DNA of 47,418 bases from an uncultured Caulobacterales bacterium (GTDB taxonomy: Bacteria; Pseudomonadota; Alphaproteobacteria; Caulobacterales; Maricaulaceae), in contig CALFVT010000022.1 in assembly GCA_937928165.1 (NCBI GenBank), forward strand, positions 1 to 47,418, given 5' to 3'. Within the stretch, counting starts at the first letter, position 1; each line of letters opens with the position of its first letter. The notes below the pieces were generated by a model. That model saw only the letters and a program-made list of their open reading frames with translations. It did not search any database and was not told the DNA's origin. Below, piece after piece: positions 1-7,166 of this stretch. The translations under genes and the position numbers were made by a program.

Positions 1-75
1 GACCCCGACAAGACGCGAAGCGCAGCGGGCCGTGCTGCCAGATACAAAATGCTCAATCAGTCGCAGCTGCTTTGA
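1..75 (+). CDS. C-terminal end of a gene cut by the window edge
   Basis: Frame 1 is open from the first base to a TGA at 73-75 and would encode the last 24 residues of a protein, ending in RYKMLNQSQLL. The stretch is rich in Arg, Ala and Gln and is GC-richer than the genes after it, which fits coding sequence. I do not recognise the family. With so little sequence it could also be chance. Confidence 0.3.
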   Translation, partial: DPDKTRSAAGRAARYKMLNQSQLL

Positions 76-419
76 CCAACTTAATCGGCTCTTCCTCATA
101 GTCCCTCATAACACATAAAATGCATTATCTAGGACAGCCCCTATCTTTATAAGCTTGAAAGATTGGCAGTACGCTAACAACTCCCGTGGATGACATGCGT
201 ATAGTCTTGGTAAAACCATCATCTTCACTAACGTTATGAAACAGATTTATTCAGTGATGACACTAAGATACATAGGCGTATCTTCAGGCTCATATTTTAA
301 ATGTTAACCAATATGCATGACATATTGTGATTTTCCAAAAAAAGATTTATAGGTTTGAATATATTGCTGTTGGGCGTGGATGAGTAGGACGGCATAAGCA
401 CGTCTTAAAAGAGGGTAGA
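76..419. other. 344-bp intergenic region upstream of the HU-TerB operon
   Basis: This AT-rich stretch has no convincing ORF. It holds a perfect 7-bp inverted repeat at 309-327 and a GAGGG Shine-Dalgarno-like run at 411-415 just before the TTG start at 420. The promoter of the HU-TerB/phytochrome operon should lie here, but I see no clear -35/-10 pair. Confidence 0.5.
309..327. promoter_or_regulatory. inverted repeat CAATATG-N5-CATATTG, possible operator
   Basis: The arms CAATATG (309-315) and CATATTG (321-327) are perfect reverse complements around CATGA. The repeat lies about 93 bp before the first gene of the phytochrome operon, where an operator could sit. No known binding consensus is matched; function is inference. 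Confidence 0.3.
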
Positions 420-1196
420 TTGGATATAAAAAAAACAATCGCTAAGCGGTCAGATATCACTCAAAAGAAAAAAGACCTATCTGAGGCGTTACATCTTGAA
501 CTCGGACTCGCGCGAGACGACTCACTATTGTTAATTAATCAGATTTTTGAGCACATATCCGGCAGTTTAGTTAATGGCGAGAATGTTAAAATCGCCAAAT
601 TTGGTACCTTCCAAATTCTGAATAAAAAAGAGCGGCTTGGACGTAATATTACTACAGGTGATGACGTTAGAATTCAGCCCCGTAAAGTTGTTGTTTTCAA
701 AGCCTCCCCTGCAATAAAAACACGTATTCATACGGCTTTATTAGATCAAGGAATAGATAAAGTGAGCGCCGAAACGGCGGCAAATTCATTACAACTACCG
801 GAAATATGGGGCGCAATATTAAAACTTATTGGGCTGCTTACATCTGATGGTCAAACTTTAAACCCCATCAAAGAAACCGCGTTTATAAAAGCGGCATTAG
901 AGCTTTCGGTTGTTCTGGAGTTCAGTGTAAAAACAGACAGACGCCAATTAAAACATTGGCTAAGACATCATTATAAAAGTTTTGATGTTACAAAGCTCGA
1001 CGACCTTCTCAAAGACTTAAGTCCACTTGGTCATAAATTAGACCTTTTAACGTCTATGTTAAAGATATCTCTATCAACGGGCACTTACACAAACAGAGAT
1101 GAAGATATTATCAAAAAGGCAATTTTAGTCTGGAAGATGCCCGTAGAACGTAATCAAAAGATTGAGACTATATACAAAAATTTAGTGTCTGTTTAA
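420..1196 (+). CDS. HU/IHF-type DNA-binding domain fused to a TerB-like domain
   Basis: Residues about 15-105 are an HU/IHF fold: the core GENVKIAKFGTFQI is followed by the beta-arm region (LGRNITTGDDVRIQPR) and the VVVFKASPAIK end typical of alphaproteobacterial IHF/HU proteins. Residues about 125-250 form a helical TerB-like domain with two repeats (KLIGLLTSDGQ near 140; LLTSMLKISLSTGTYTNRDE near 215). That second half is clearly homologous to the stand-alone protein at 6183-6665 (shared HKLD near the second repeat, IKKAILVWKMPVE against IKKTILYWNIPVK). HU/IHF proteins are normally about 90-105 residues, so 258 is unusual. The start is TTG at 420 with GAGGG 4 nt upstream. It leads a probable operon with heme oxygenase and phytochrome (83-nt gap), suggesting a nucleoid-associated protein tied to light signalling; this role is inference. 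Confidence 0.8.
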   Translation: MDIKKTIAKRSDITQKKKDLSEALHLELGLARDDSLLLINQIFEHISGSLVNGENVKIAKFGTFQILNKKERLGRNITTGDDVRIQPRKVVVFKASPAIKTRIHTALLDQGIDKVSAETAANSLQLPEIWGAILKLIGLLTSDGQTLNPIKETAFIKAALELSVVLEFSVKTDRRQLKHWLRHHYKSFDVTKLDDLLKDLSPLGHKLDLLTSMLKISLSTGTYTNRDEDIIKKAILVWKMPVERNQKIETIYKNLVSV

Positions 1197-1279
1197 ACTG
1201 CGGCAAATATTTATTATAATAGCCCAGTTTAAGCCGGCTATAATTCGTAAGCCATCTTAAAGCTATAGTCTGAAACCTT

Positions 1280-1954
1280 ATGCAAACACCCCTAATACCG
1301 GCAGTTTCCTTACTTGCGGATCAAATGAAACGGGCCACAAAAACACTTCACACTAAGGCCGAAAAAACAGGTATTATTGCCTCGATCTTACAAAGCCATA
1401 TAAGTCGAGATCAATATATAATTTACCTAAGAAATCTTTATGAGGTCTATAAAGCTTTAGAGGACAACATGTTTATAAACAAAGGCAGTCCTACGCCTTT
1501 GACCATATTTCTAAACCCAATCTTGCAACGAACATTACCGATTGAACATGATTTGGCCCAGCTTACCGGTGGTAAACACTGGCACACAACCCCCATATTC
1601 AATAGTGCAGAAAATTACGTTAATAATATTGAGGCCCTCAAGAGAGACAATCCAATAGCTCTCATCGGACATATTTACGTCCGTTATTTGGGTGATATTA
1701 ACGGCGGCGTTATTTTAGACCGCTTATTAAAAGATAGCCTAAACCTTCCGCCTGATAGTTTAAGTTTTTACGCCTATCCCGGTATTAGAAATTTAAACGA
1801 CTTCAGACAAAATTACAGACAGCTATTTAATGACTTAGACCTTCATGAAACAGAGCAAAATGTTATTGTTAAAACGGCGAAACTTGCATTTAAGTTTAAC
1901 ATAGCGCTTTCGAAAGAAACTAAACTATGTAACCTCGCGGCATTATATAACTAA
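1280..1954 (+). CDS. bphO: Biliverdin-producing heme oxygenase
   Basis: Heme oxygenase opens heme to biliverdin IX-alpha, CO and iron; biliverdin is the chromophore of the phytochrome encoded 39 nt downstream. The proximal heme ligand is His24 in LHTKAEKTG, near the N-terminus as in the family. The distal helix is visible as YVRYLGDINGG (GDxxGG at 138-143). The 224-residue length fits bacterial HemO/BphO. It has no signal peptide, so it is cytoplasmic. Placement directly before the phytochrome gene argues for chromophore supply rather than iron scavenging. The ribosome-binding site before the ATG at 1280 is weak; an internal ATG at 1325 would remove residues before the His24 helix and is less likely. 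Confidence 0.92.
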   Translation: MQTPLIPAVSLLADQMKRATKTLHTKAEKTGIIASILQSHISRDQYIIYLRNLYEVYKALEDNMFINKGSPTPLTIFLNPILQRTLPIEHDLAQLTGGKHWHTTPIFNSAENYVNNIEALKRDNPIALIGHIYVRYLGDINGGVILDRLLKDSLNLPPDSLSFYAYPGIRNLNDFRQNYRQLFNDLDLHETEQNVIVKTAKLAFKFNIALSKETKLCNLAALYN

Positions 1955-1993
1955 ACTCATATATATTTTATTGATAGAGCAGGCATTTATAAA

Positions 1994-4531
1994 ATGGAAA
2001 ACAAAGAGATTAAGTTAAGTAAGTTTGAGAAAATATCACTTGATAATTGTGATAAAGAACCGGTGCATATCCCAGGGCAAATACAAGATATGGCTGTGCT
2101 TATAGCCACAGCCCCCAACCTGAATAAAATAACTTATTGTTCTGATAATACAGAATCTATTTTTGGTATTGCTGCTAAAAATCTGCTTGGGAAACCTTTA
2201 AGTCATATCCTTGACCCTAACGTCTTACATGATTTAAATAATACATTAAGTTTATCATCTGCGCGCCTTCATAGGGAAAGAGTAAAAGGCCTAACATTAA
2301 ACCAGCAAAAAATTGAACTCTGGGCGCATATTAATAAAGATATCCCTATATTAGAATTTGAGCCTATCGAGACAGAAGTTTTAACGCCCAGTCAATCTAT
2401 TTTAAATGTAAGATCTTTACTTGCACGGCTTGGTAGTCTTTCCGATATGGAAAAATCGCTTAAAGTCGCTGTTACCGGCCTAAGGCACCTTAGTGGCTAT
2501 GACAGGGTTCTCGCCTATAAGTTTGACGTTAATGGAGACGGCGAAGTTGTAGCCGAGGCCAGAGGCCCAAAACTAGAATCTTTTCTAGGCCTAAGATTTC
2601 CCAAATGGGATATTCCAAATCAAGCCCGTGAAATTATGAAAGTTCTCCCGCTTAGAATGATTTCAGATATTAACGGCAAACCTATCCCGTTACTCGCGGA
2701 TAAATCCGTCCATACTGAGCTTGACCTTACATTTGCAACAAGCCGCGGCGTATCCCCCGTACACATGGAGTACCTTAGAAATATGGGCGTCGGCGGAACC
2801 ATGACATTATCAATCGTTGTAAAGGGGGCGTTATGGGGTCTTTTCGCCTTTCACCATGAATCGCCTCGTAATATTGGCCCGGGACTGCGCGGAGCCGCAG
2901 AGCTCTTTACGCAGTTTTTTTCGTTACAAATGGAACAACGTTTAGAAACAGAATTAAATGTTATTAAAACTCATGCTTTAGAATACCAGCAAGCCTTGTT
3001 AGGGGGTACACAAAATGCCTTAGGCTTAACCGAGCTTGTTAAAGAACTTTCTGAACCGCTTCAAAACTTAATTGGTGCTCATGGGTTAGCGTTAGTATCA
3101 GATGATGATATCTCGCTTTACGGAAATACACCGCCCGCAAAAATGGTTAGAGAAATTGCACAAACTCTGTTTGAAAATACGTCCGATGATATTATTTCCA
3201 CAGATAGCCTAAAAGCCCAAGGTCATAATACCGATACCATATCAGGTGCGCTCGCATTAAAACTGGACGAAGATACACATAATATTTGTATTTTCTTTCG
3301 TGATGACGCGGACATTAGTATAAATTGGGCAGGCGCGCCTGATAAGGACATTGTGGAGGATGGCCAAACAACACGGCTTAAGCCACGCTCTTCTTTTAAA
3401 GCTTATCAAGCGTCCATAAAGGCTAAATCACTGCCTTGGAGCCATAAAGATATCTTTGCCGCACAACAGATACATATAGGGTTATTAAAAGCCGACACAG
3501 CCTTATTTAGGCGGCTGACGCATAAAACTGAACGCCAAAGAAGTATATATATTGCTGAATTAAACCACCGCGTAAGAAATATACTCTCACTCATACGCTC
3601 TCTATCACGGCGGACACATGAAACATCTTATTCCCTAGAGAGCTATGCGAAAGCTTTAGAACACAGAATTGCAGCGCTCGGCGCAGCCCATGATTTAGCC
3701 GCCAACCAGATCATTAACGGCATTGTAATTAACGAGCTTTTTGCCTTAGAGGCAAAACCCTTTGAAAATGAAGATAAATCTAACATCCTTATTAAAGGAG
3801 AAAAATATATCTTAAGATCCGATACGGCACCTGTTTTCGCTCTTATTGTCCATGAGCTTATGACAAATTGTGTTAAGCATGGTGCACTCTCAGTGCCCAA
3901 AGGCCGCGTTGAAGTTATCATTGATAAGGGCGACAAAGGCATAAACATTACATGGTCGGAATCAGGTGGCCCAAAGACAAGCCAACCCAGTAGCCACGGC
4001 TTTGGCATGGAATTAATTGAAAACGCCGTACCATATGAGCTTAATGGCCGCAGCCAGATTAAATTTCGGCCAGACGGATTCTGGGCAAAGTTCTGGCTGC
4101 CCATGAAATTAATCCAGCCCTTTAATAAAGCTTTTCAAACGCCTCCTAAAAGCCGAACACGGCGCCCCAAAAAGGATAACATGCCAGAAAATGTTATGAT
4201 CGTTGAAGATAGCCTTATGTTAGCAATAGATATTTCAGATATGCTTGAAAGTTTTGGCATAAAAGCTGTAAAAAAATGTGCGAGTGTGAGCCAAGCCAAA
4301 AGTTTACTATCATCTTACTTGCCTGATTTTGCTGTCCTTGATATTAATTTAAAAGACGAGCAGAGTTTTGAAATCGCCGAGATATTACTACGTAAAAATG
4401 TCCCATTTTGTTTTGCGACAGGCTTTGGTTCTGAATATCCAATTCCAGACCCCTTGAAAACCCAAATGGTTCTGACTAAACCTCTGAATGCAAATATTTT
4501 GCGAGATACGATTAAAAATTTATATGCGTAG
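1994..4531 (+). CDS. bphP: Bacteriophytochrome hybrid HWE histidine kinase with C-terminal receiver
   Basis: This is a red/far-red photoreceptor kinase. The biliverdin-binding Cys19 sits in DNCDKEPVHIPGQIQ. PAS spans about 30-125. GAF spans about 140-315 with DIP at 206-208, His257 in SPVHMEYLRNMGV and the HH pair at 287-288. PHY spans about 325-505 with the tongue motif PRSSF at 464-468. The kinase is HWE type: phospho-acceptor His525 in ELNHRVRN, an N-box HELMTNCVKHGAL and WSESGGP. Residues about 730-845 are a receiver with Asp783 in FAVLDINLKD. The usual PHG after IPGxIQ is replaced by DMA, an oddity near the chromophore. It is 39 nt after bphO and 6 nt before a lone receiver gene, so co-transcription is likely. 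No transmembrane segment is present; the protein should be cytoplasmic. Confidence 0.95.
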   Translation: MENKEIKLSKFEKISLDNCDKEPVHIPGQIQDMAVLIATAPNLNKITYCSDNTESIFGIAAKNLLGKPLSHILDPNVLHDLNNTLSLSSARLHRERVKGLTLNQQKIELWAHINKDIPILEFEPIETEVLTPSQSILNVRSLLARLGSLSDMEKSLKVAVTGLRHLSGYDRVLAYKFDVNGDGEVVAEARGPKLESFLGLRFPKWDIPNQAREIMKVLPLRMISDINGKPIPLLADKSVHTELDLTFATSRGVSPVHMEYLRNMGVGGTMTLSIVVKGALWGLFAFHHESPRNIGPGLRGAAELFTQFFSLQMEQRLETELNVIKTHALEYQQALLGGTQNALGLTELVKELSEPLQNLIGAHGLALVSDDDISLYGNTPPAKMVREIAQTLFENTSDDIISTDSLKAQGHNTDTISGALALKLDEDTHNICIFFRDDADISINWAGAPDKDIVEDGQTTRLKPRSSFKAYQASIKAKSLPWSHKDIFAAQQIHIGLLKADTALFRRLTHKTERQRSIYIAELNHRVRNILSLIRSLSRRTHETSYSLESYAKALEHRIAALGAAHDLAANQIINGIVINELFALEAKPFENEDKSNILIKGEKYILRSDTAPVFALIVHELMTNCVKHGALSVPKGRVEVIIDKGDKGINITWSESGGPKTSQPSSHGFGMELIENAVPYELNGRSQIKFRPDGFWAKFWLPMKLIQPFNKAFQTPPKSRTRRPKKDNMPENVMIVEDSLMLAIDISDMLESFGIKAVKKCASVSQAKSLLSSYLPDFAVLDINLKDEQSFEIAEILLRKNVPFCFATGFGSEYPIPDPLKTQMVLTKPLNANILRDTIKNLYA

Positions 4532-4537
4532 GTTATA

Positions 4538-4954
4538 ATGAAACAAGTTATTATTATGGAAGATAATATTGGCCTGGCAATGGAATGGGCCGCAGCTTTT
4601 GAGCTAAACGACTGCATAGCCACACTTACAATCGATGTAGAAGAAACCGTAGAATATCTCCAATCCGGTGATTACGACTTACTTATTACCGACCTTTTTA
4701 TAAATCGGCCCGAGGGAGGACTGCATCTTTTAAGGCGGTTATCAACGGAAAAATACTCAATACCGACTATTGCCGTCACAGGCGCCAGAGTCCCTAATAG
4801 TCAAGAGAGTGATAAAAACATATTTTTAGAATCGGCGAAATTACTTGGCGCCGTTAAATCAATTCAAAAACCTTTCCCTGCAGGCGAACTCGTGCTCATG
4901 GCACAGAGTTTATGGGCAGATCAACAGCAACGAAATGCTATGAATCACCGTTAA
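4538..4954 (+). CDS. Single-domain response regulator (receiver only)
   Basis: A 138-residue CheY-like receiver. The acidic pocket is in IIMEDN, the predicted phospho-acceptor is Asp52 in LLITDLFIN, the switch Thr is in AVTGA and the conserved Lys is in IQKPFP. There is no output domain. It starts 6 nt after the phytochrome gene, so the two are almost certainly co-translated and it is the natural phosphoryl acceptor of BphP, as with Rcp-type regulators of cyanobacterial phytochromes. The partner assignment is inference from position. Confidence 0.88.
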   Translation: MKQVIIMEDNIGLAMEWAAAFELNDCIATLTIDVEETVEYLQSGDYDLLITDLFINRPEGGLHLLRRLSTEKYSIPTIAVTGARVPNSQESDKNIFLESAKLLGAVKSIQKPFPAGELVLMAQSLWADQQQRNAMNHR

Positions 4955-5013
4955 AGGTTAAGACGAACATCACAGGTTTCCATCCAAAATAAACAAAGCA
5001 TTTTAAATATAAA

Positions 5014-5045
5014 TAAGGCCGGGGTTCGGAAGCACCCCGGCCTTA
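5014..5045. terminator. Strong 12-bp hairpin between convergent genes
   Basis: The arms 5014-5025 and 5034-5045 are perfect reverse complements (TAAGGCCGGGGT / ACCCCGGCCTTA) with an 8-nt loop. It lies between the 3' ends of the plus-strand receiver gene and the minus-strand ParB-like gene. A T-rich tract follows it in the minus direction (complement of 5001-5013), so it probably terminates in at least that direction. Confidence 0.75.
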
Positions 5046-5114
5046 ATGGGTCTTAGCTCGGGAAAGATAAGATACCCAAATATTTGGCAATTTTTATGAG
5101 TTGAGCACAAACTC

Positions 5115-5864
5115 TTATGCGGCGATACGGTCGGGGCGCGTATCATTCATGCCTGCCTTGCCAAATTCTGTTTTATCGTCCTCCCGCTCTGATAGCGGGG
5201 CACCTCTTGAGGGAAGAAATATGATGTTATCTTCGGAAATTTCAATAACAGTCTTCCCGTCCTTAATAGCTTTAATAATTTCAACATTGCTAACAAATGG
5301 TCCTAGGAGCTTTAGGAGAAGCAGTTGAGAGTCTTTATTTTCTATAGTTGCAAAAGCTGCCGCTTGCTGCAGGTTAATCACCTGATTATTAAAGTGCATT
5401 AACAGTTCAGGACTTAGCTTTTGTAAACTCAAGCAGTCCTTAACAATACTTAATTTACATTCAAAACGCTGCGCAATCGACACATGTGATATGTTTTGTT
5501 GAGCGGCCGTAATAATTTCATTTGCAAGCTCTGGCTCACTCAAGAGCATAGGCTTGTCGCGGCTGATATCCTGCGCCTTATTTTCAGGCTGAATAATGCA
5601 AGGGATTTTATACAGTGAGCGCGTAAAATTTTTAAGCTTTGACAGTTGATTAAGGATATAAAGTCTTTTTTTGCCATCAAGAACTATATATCTATCATGT
5701 ATTTTCTTAACGACAAGCGGGTATAATAAGCCGTCATTAACGATGCTCTTAGCAAGCAAGGACATGTTCGGCCGTTTTCTTTCACGCTTAAAGAAGATCA
5801 TATTAGGTTGAACCGAAAGTGATTTTAGAGGAAGTAAGTGCATATCCATTTTATTGACTTTCAC
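5115..5864 (-). CDS. Orphan ParB-like protein (ParB/RepB N-terminal and HTH domains)
   Basis: The N-terminal half has ParB/RepB-family features: LLPLKSLSVQPN, then LLAKSIVNDGLLYPLVVKK and YIVLDGKKRLY at about 30-75. A helix-turn-helix-like stretch follows around 120-150 (ISHVSIAQRFECKLSIVKDCL). The C-terminal part (LINLQQAAAFATIENK-like region, then EISEDN) is less conserved. The CTPase signature GERRxRA is replaced by DGKKRLY. There is no parA beside it, so it is not a standard partition gene; the alternatives are a regulator or a relic of a plasmid RepB. The start is GTG at 5864 or ATG at 5849; an in-frame stop lies seven codons upstream of the GTG. It shares a 318-bp divergent region with the TerB-like gene. 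Confidence 0.7.
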   Translation of the reverse strand: MKVNKMDMHLLPLKSLSVQPNMIFFKRERKRPNMSLLAKSIVNDGLLYPLVVKKIHDRYIVLDGKKRLYILNQLSKLKNFTRSLYKIPCIIQPENKAQDISRDKPMLLSEPELANEIITAAQQNISHVSIAQRFECKLSIVKDCLSLQKLSPELLMHFNNQVINLQQAAAFATIENKDSQLLLLKLLGPFVSNVEIIKAIKDGKTVIEISEDNIIFLPSRGAPLSEREDDKTEFGKAGMNDTRPDRIAA

Positions 5865-6182
5865 GATTGCGAATTGATAGTCCTAAAGACACCTCCTGCC
5901 TAGAATAAGTATTATGAATGAAATCTGCTGTTCACAGTTTATTAACATAGTTATACATGGCTTTTAACAACATAAAATCCAGCATAATTTATAACTATCA
6001 GCAAGGAAAATGATTTATTATCAATGACTTAGCATATGTCCTTATCTTATCCGAAAATAGTTAATTCCTGTTAACCATTTTATAGTTGATAGATTGTTAA
6101 CTTTATCCCTATATAGTCATGTAAAGAGGGATGTGAGAGTTGTTTTGTAACTTCGGGGCCAAAAACTTTATAAGGAGATTTA
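5865..6182. other. Divergent intergenic region between ParB-like and TerB-like genes
   Basis: This 318-bp AT-rich region must hold the promoters of both genes. It contains an AGGAGGTG on the minus strand at 5886-5893, about 21 nt from the GTG start and so too far to be its ribosome-binding site. It also has two GTTAAC palindromes (6070-6075 and about 6096-6101), and AAGGAG shortly before the ATG at 6183. The 9-mer TGTTAACCA at 6069-6077 also occurs at 302-310 upstream of the HU-TerB gene. Confidence 0.4.
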
Positions 6183-6665
6183 ATGTCTCGATTGGCTAAA
6201 AACACCATAAAGCGCCATAAAGACGTTTTCCCGCCGACCCATTGGAAACATATATTAAAGTTATTAGGACTTATAATCGTCGCTGACGGCAAGGTTGTCA
6301 AAGAAGAACTTGATGCCTATCTTGATGTCGTCGTAGAACTTAAATATCTTGTGGATCCAACGGTAAACCTGACACGGCACATGGCAAAAGATATATTTAT
6401 CTTAAACCGGAGCGAATATAGTCAGATTATTGACAGCCTAGCTTATGACACGGCCTTAATAGAAATATTATCCCACATCAGGCAATTTCCGCATAAACTC
6501 GATGTTATATCGGGCATGGTGCGAATTGCCATCGCGGATGGTGATTATTCTAATATCGAAAAGGGCTTGATCAAAAAGACAATTTTATATTGGAATATCC
6601 CGGTGAAGTCAGAGAGCGAAGCGGACTATAGCGACCCTTCGATGGCTAAAAACATATCAGCCTAG
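6183..6665 (+). CDS. Stand-alone TerB-like protein, paralogue of the HU-fused domain
   Basis: A 160-residue all-helical protein with two TerB/DjlA-type repeats: LLGLIIVADGKVVKEELDAY near residue 30 and MVRIAIADGDYSNIEKGLIK near 115. In TerB-fold proteins such ADG...E motifs can bind divalent metal. The sequence lines up with residues 125-250 of the HU fusion at 420-1196, so the two share recent ancestry. It has no signal peptide or membrane segment. An AAGGAG ribosome-binding site precedes the ATG. Its stop overlaps by 3 bp, tail to tail, the stop of the minus-strand receiver gene. Function unknown; it may compete with or partner the HU-TerB protein. Confidence 0.75.
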   Translation: MSRLAKNTIKRHKDVFPPTHWKHILKLLGLIIVADGKVVKEELDAYLDVVVELKYLVDPTVNLTRHMAKDIFILNRSEYSQIIDSLAYDTALIEILSHIRQFPHKLDVISGMVRIAIADGDYSNIEKGLIKKTILYWNIPVKSESEADYSDPSMAKNISA

Positions 6666-7090
6666 CTCGCAACAGATAAAACCTGATCTCCAACATAGTC
6701 AGCAATAGACTTCACAAAACTACGCATTTCCATAATACCTGATGGTTTATTGAGATAAGCTTTAGCGCCGGCTTCAAGGCAAACTGCGACATCTGATTCG
6801 TTTGAGGACGTTGAAAACATAAACACATTTAGATCCTCATAATGAGGATAGGTTCTTAACATATTTAAAACTTCGACACCGCCGATCTTTGGCATGTTTA
6901 AGTCTAGGAGCAAGATATCAATGGAGCCTATGCCGTTATCTCTGATATAGCTAAATAGCTCCTCAGCACTTTTCAGGCCAATAAAGTTCACCGGCATATT
7001 TGAATGTTTGAAGCAAATTTCAGTAAGAAATAAATCGTCATGGTCATCATCAACCATAACAATACGCACGCCAGCCAACTCATTACTCAT
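6662..7090 (-). CDS. Single-domain response regulator, Rcp/CheY-like
   Basis: A receiver domain with the acidic triad in VMVDDDHDD, predicted phospho-acceptor Asp63 in ILLLDLNMPKIGG, switch Ser/Thr in FMFSTSS and Lys in YLNKPSG. The DHDD spacing and long alpha4 region resemble Rcp1-type regulators that pair with phytochromes or hybrid kinases. There is no output domain. I chose ATG 7090; a TTG at 7120 would add ten residues. It lies 76 nt downstream of the big CheB-CheR-kinase gene on the same strand, which makes that kinase its likeliest partner. Confidence 0.88.
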   Translation of the reverse strand: MSNELAGVRIVMVDDDHDDLFLTEICFKHSNMPVNFIGLKSAEELFSYIRDNGIGSIDILLLDLNMPKIGGVEVLNMLRTYPHYEDLNVFMFSTSSNESDVAVCLEAGAKAYLNKPSGIMEMRSFVKSIADYVGDQVLSVAS

Positions 7091-7166
7091 TATCGTTATA
7101 TCCCATCCCAAATTCTCCAAACATTTAAATGGAGCAAAGGCATTAATAGAGGTTTAACAGGGTTTT

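Noticed and set aside
3643-4104. 153-codon frame antisense to the phytochrome kinase domain
   Set aside because: It lies wholly inside a well-supported gene, matches no family and has shadow-frame composition.
6070-6101. Pair of GTTAAC palindromes as an operator
   Set aside because: Six-base palindromes are expected by chance in AT-rich DNA and the spacing has no partner elsewhere; only noted in the intergenic entry.
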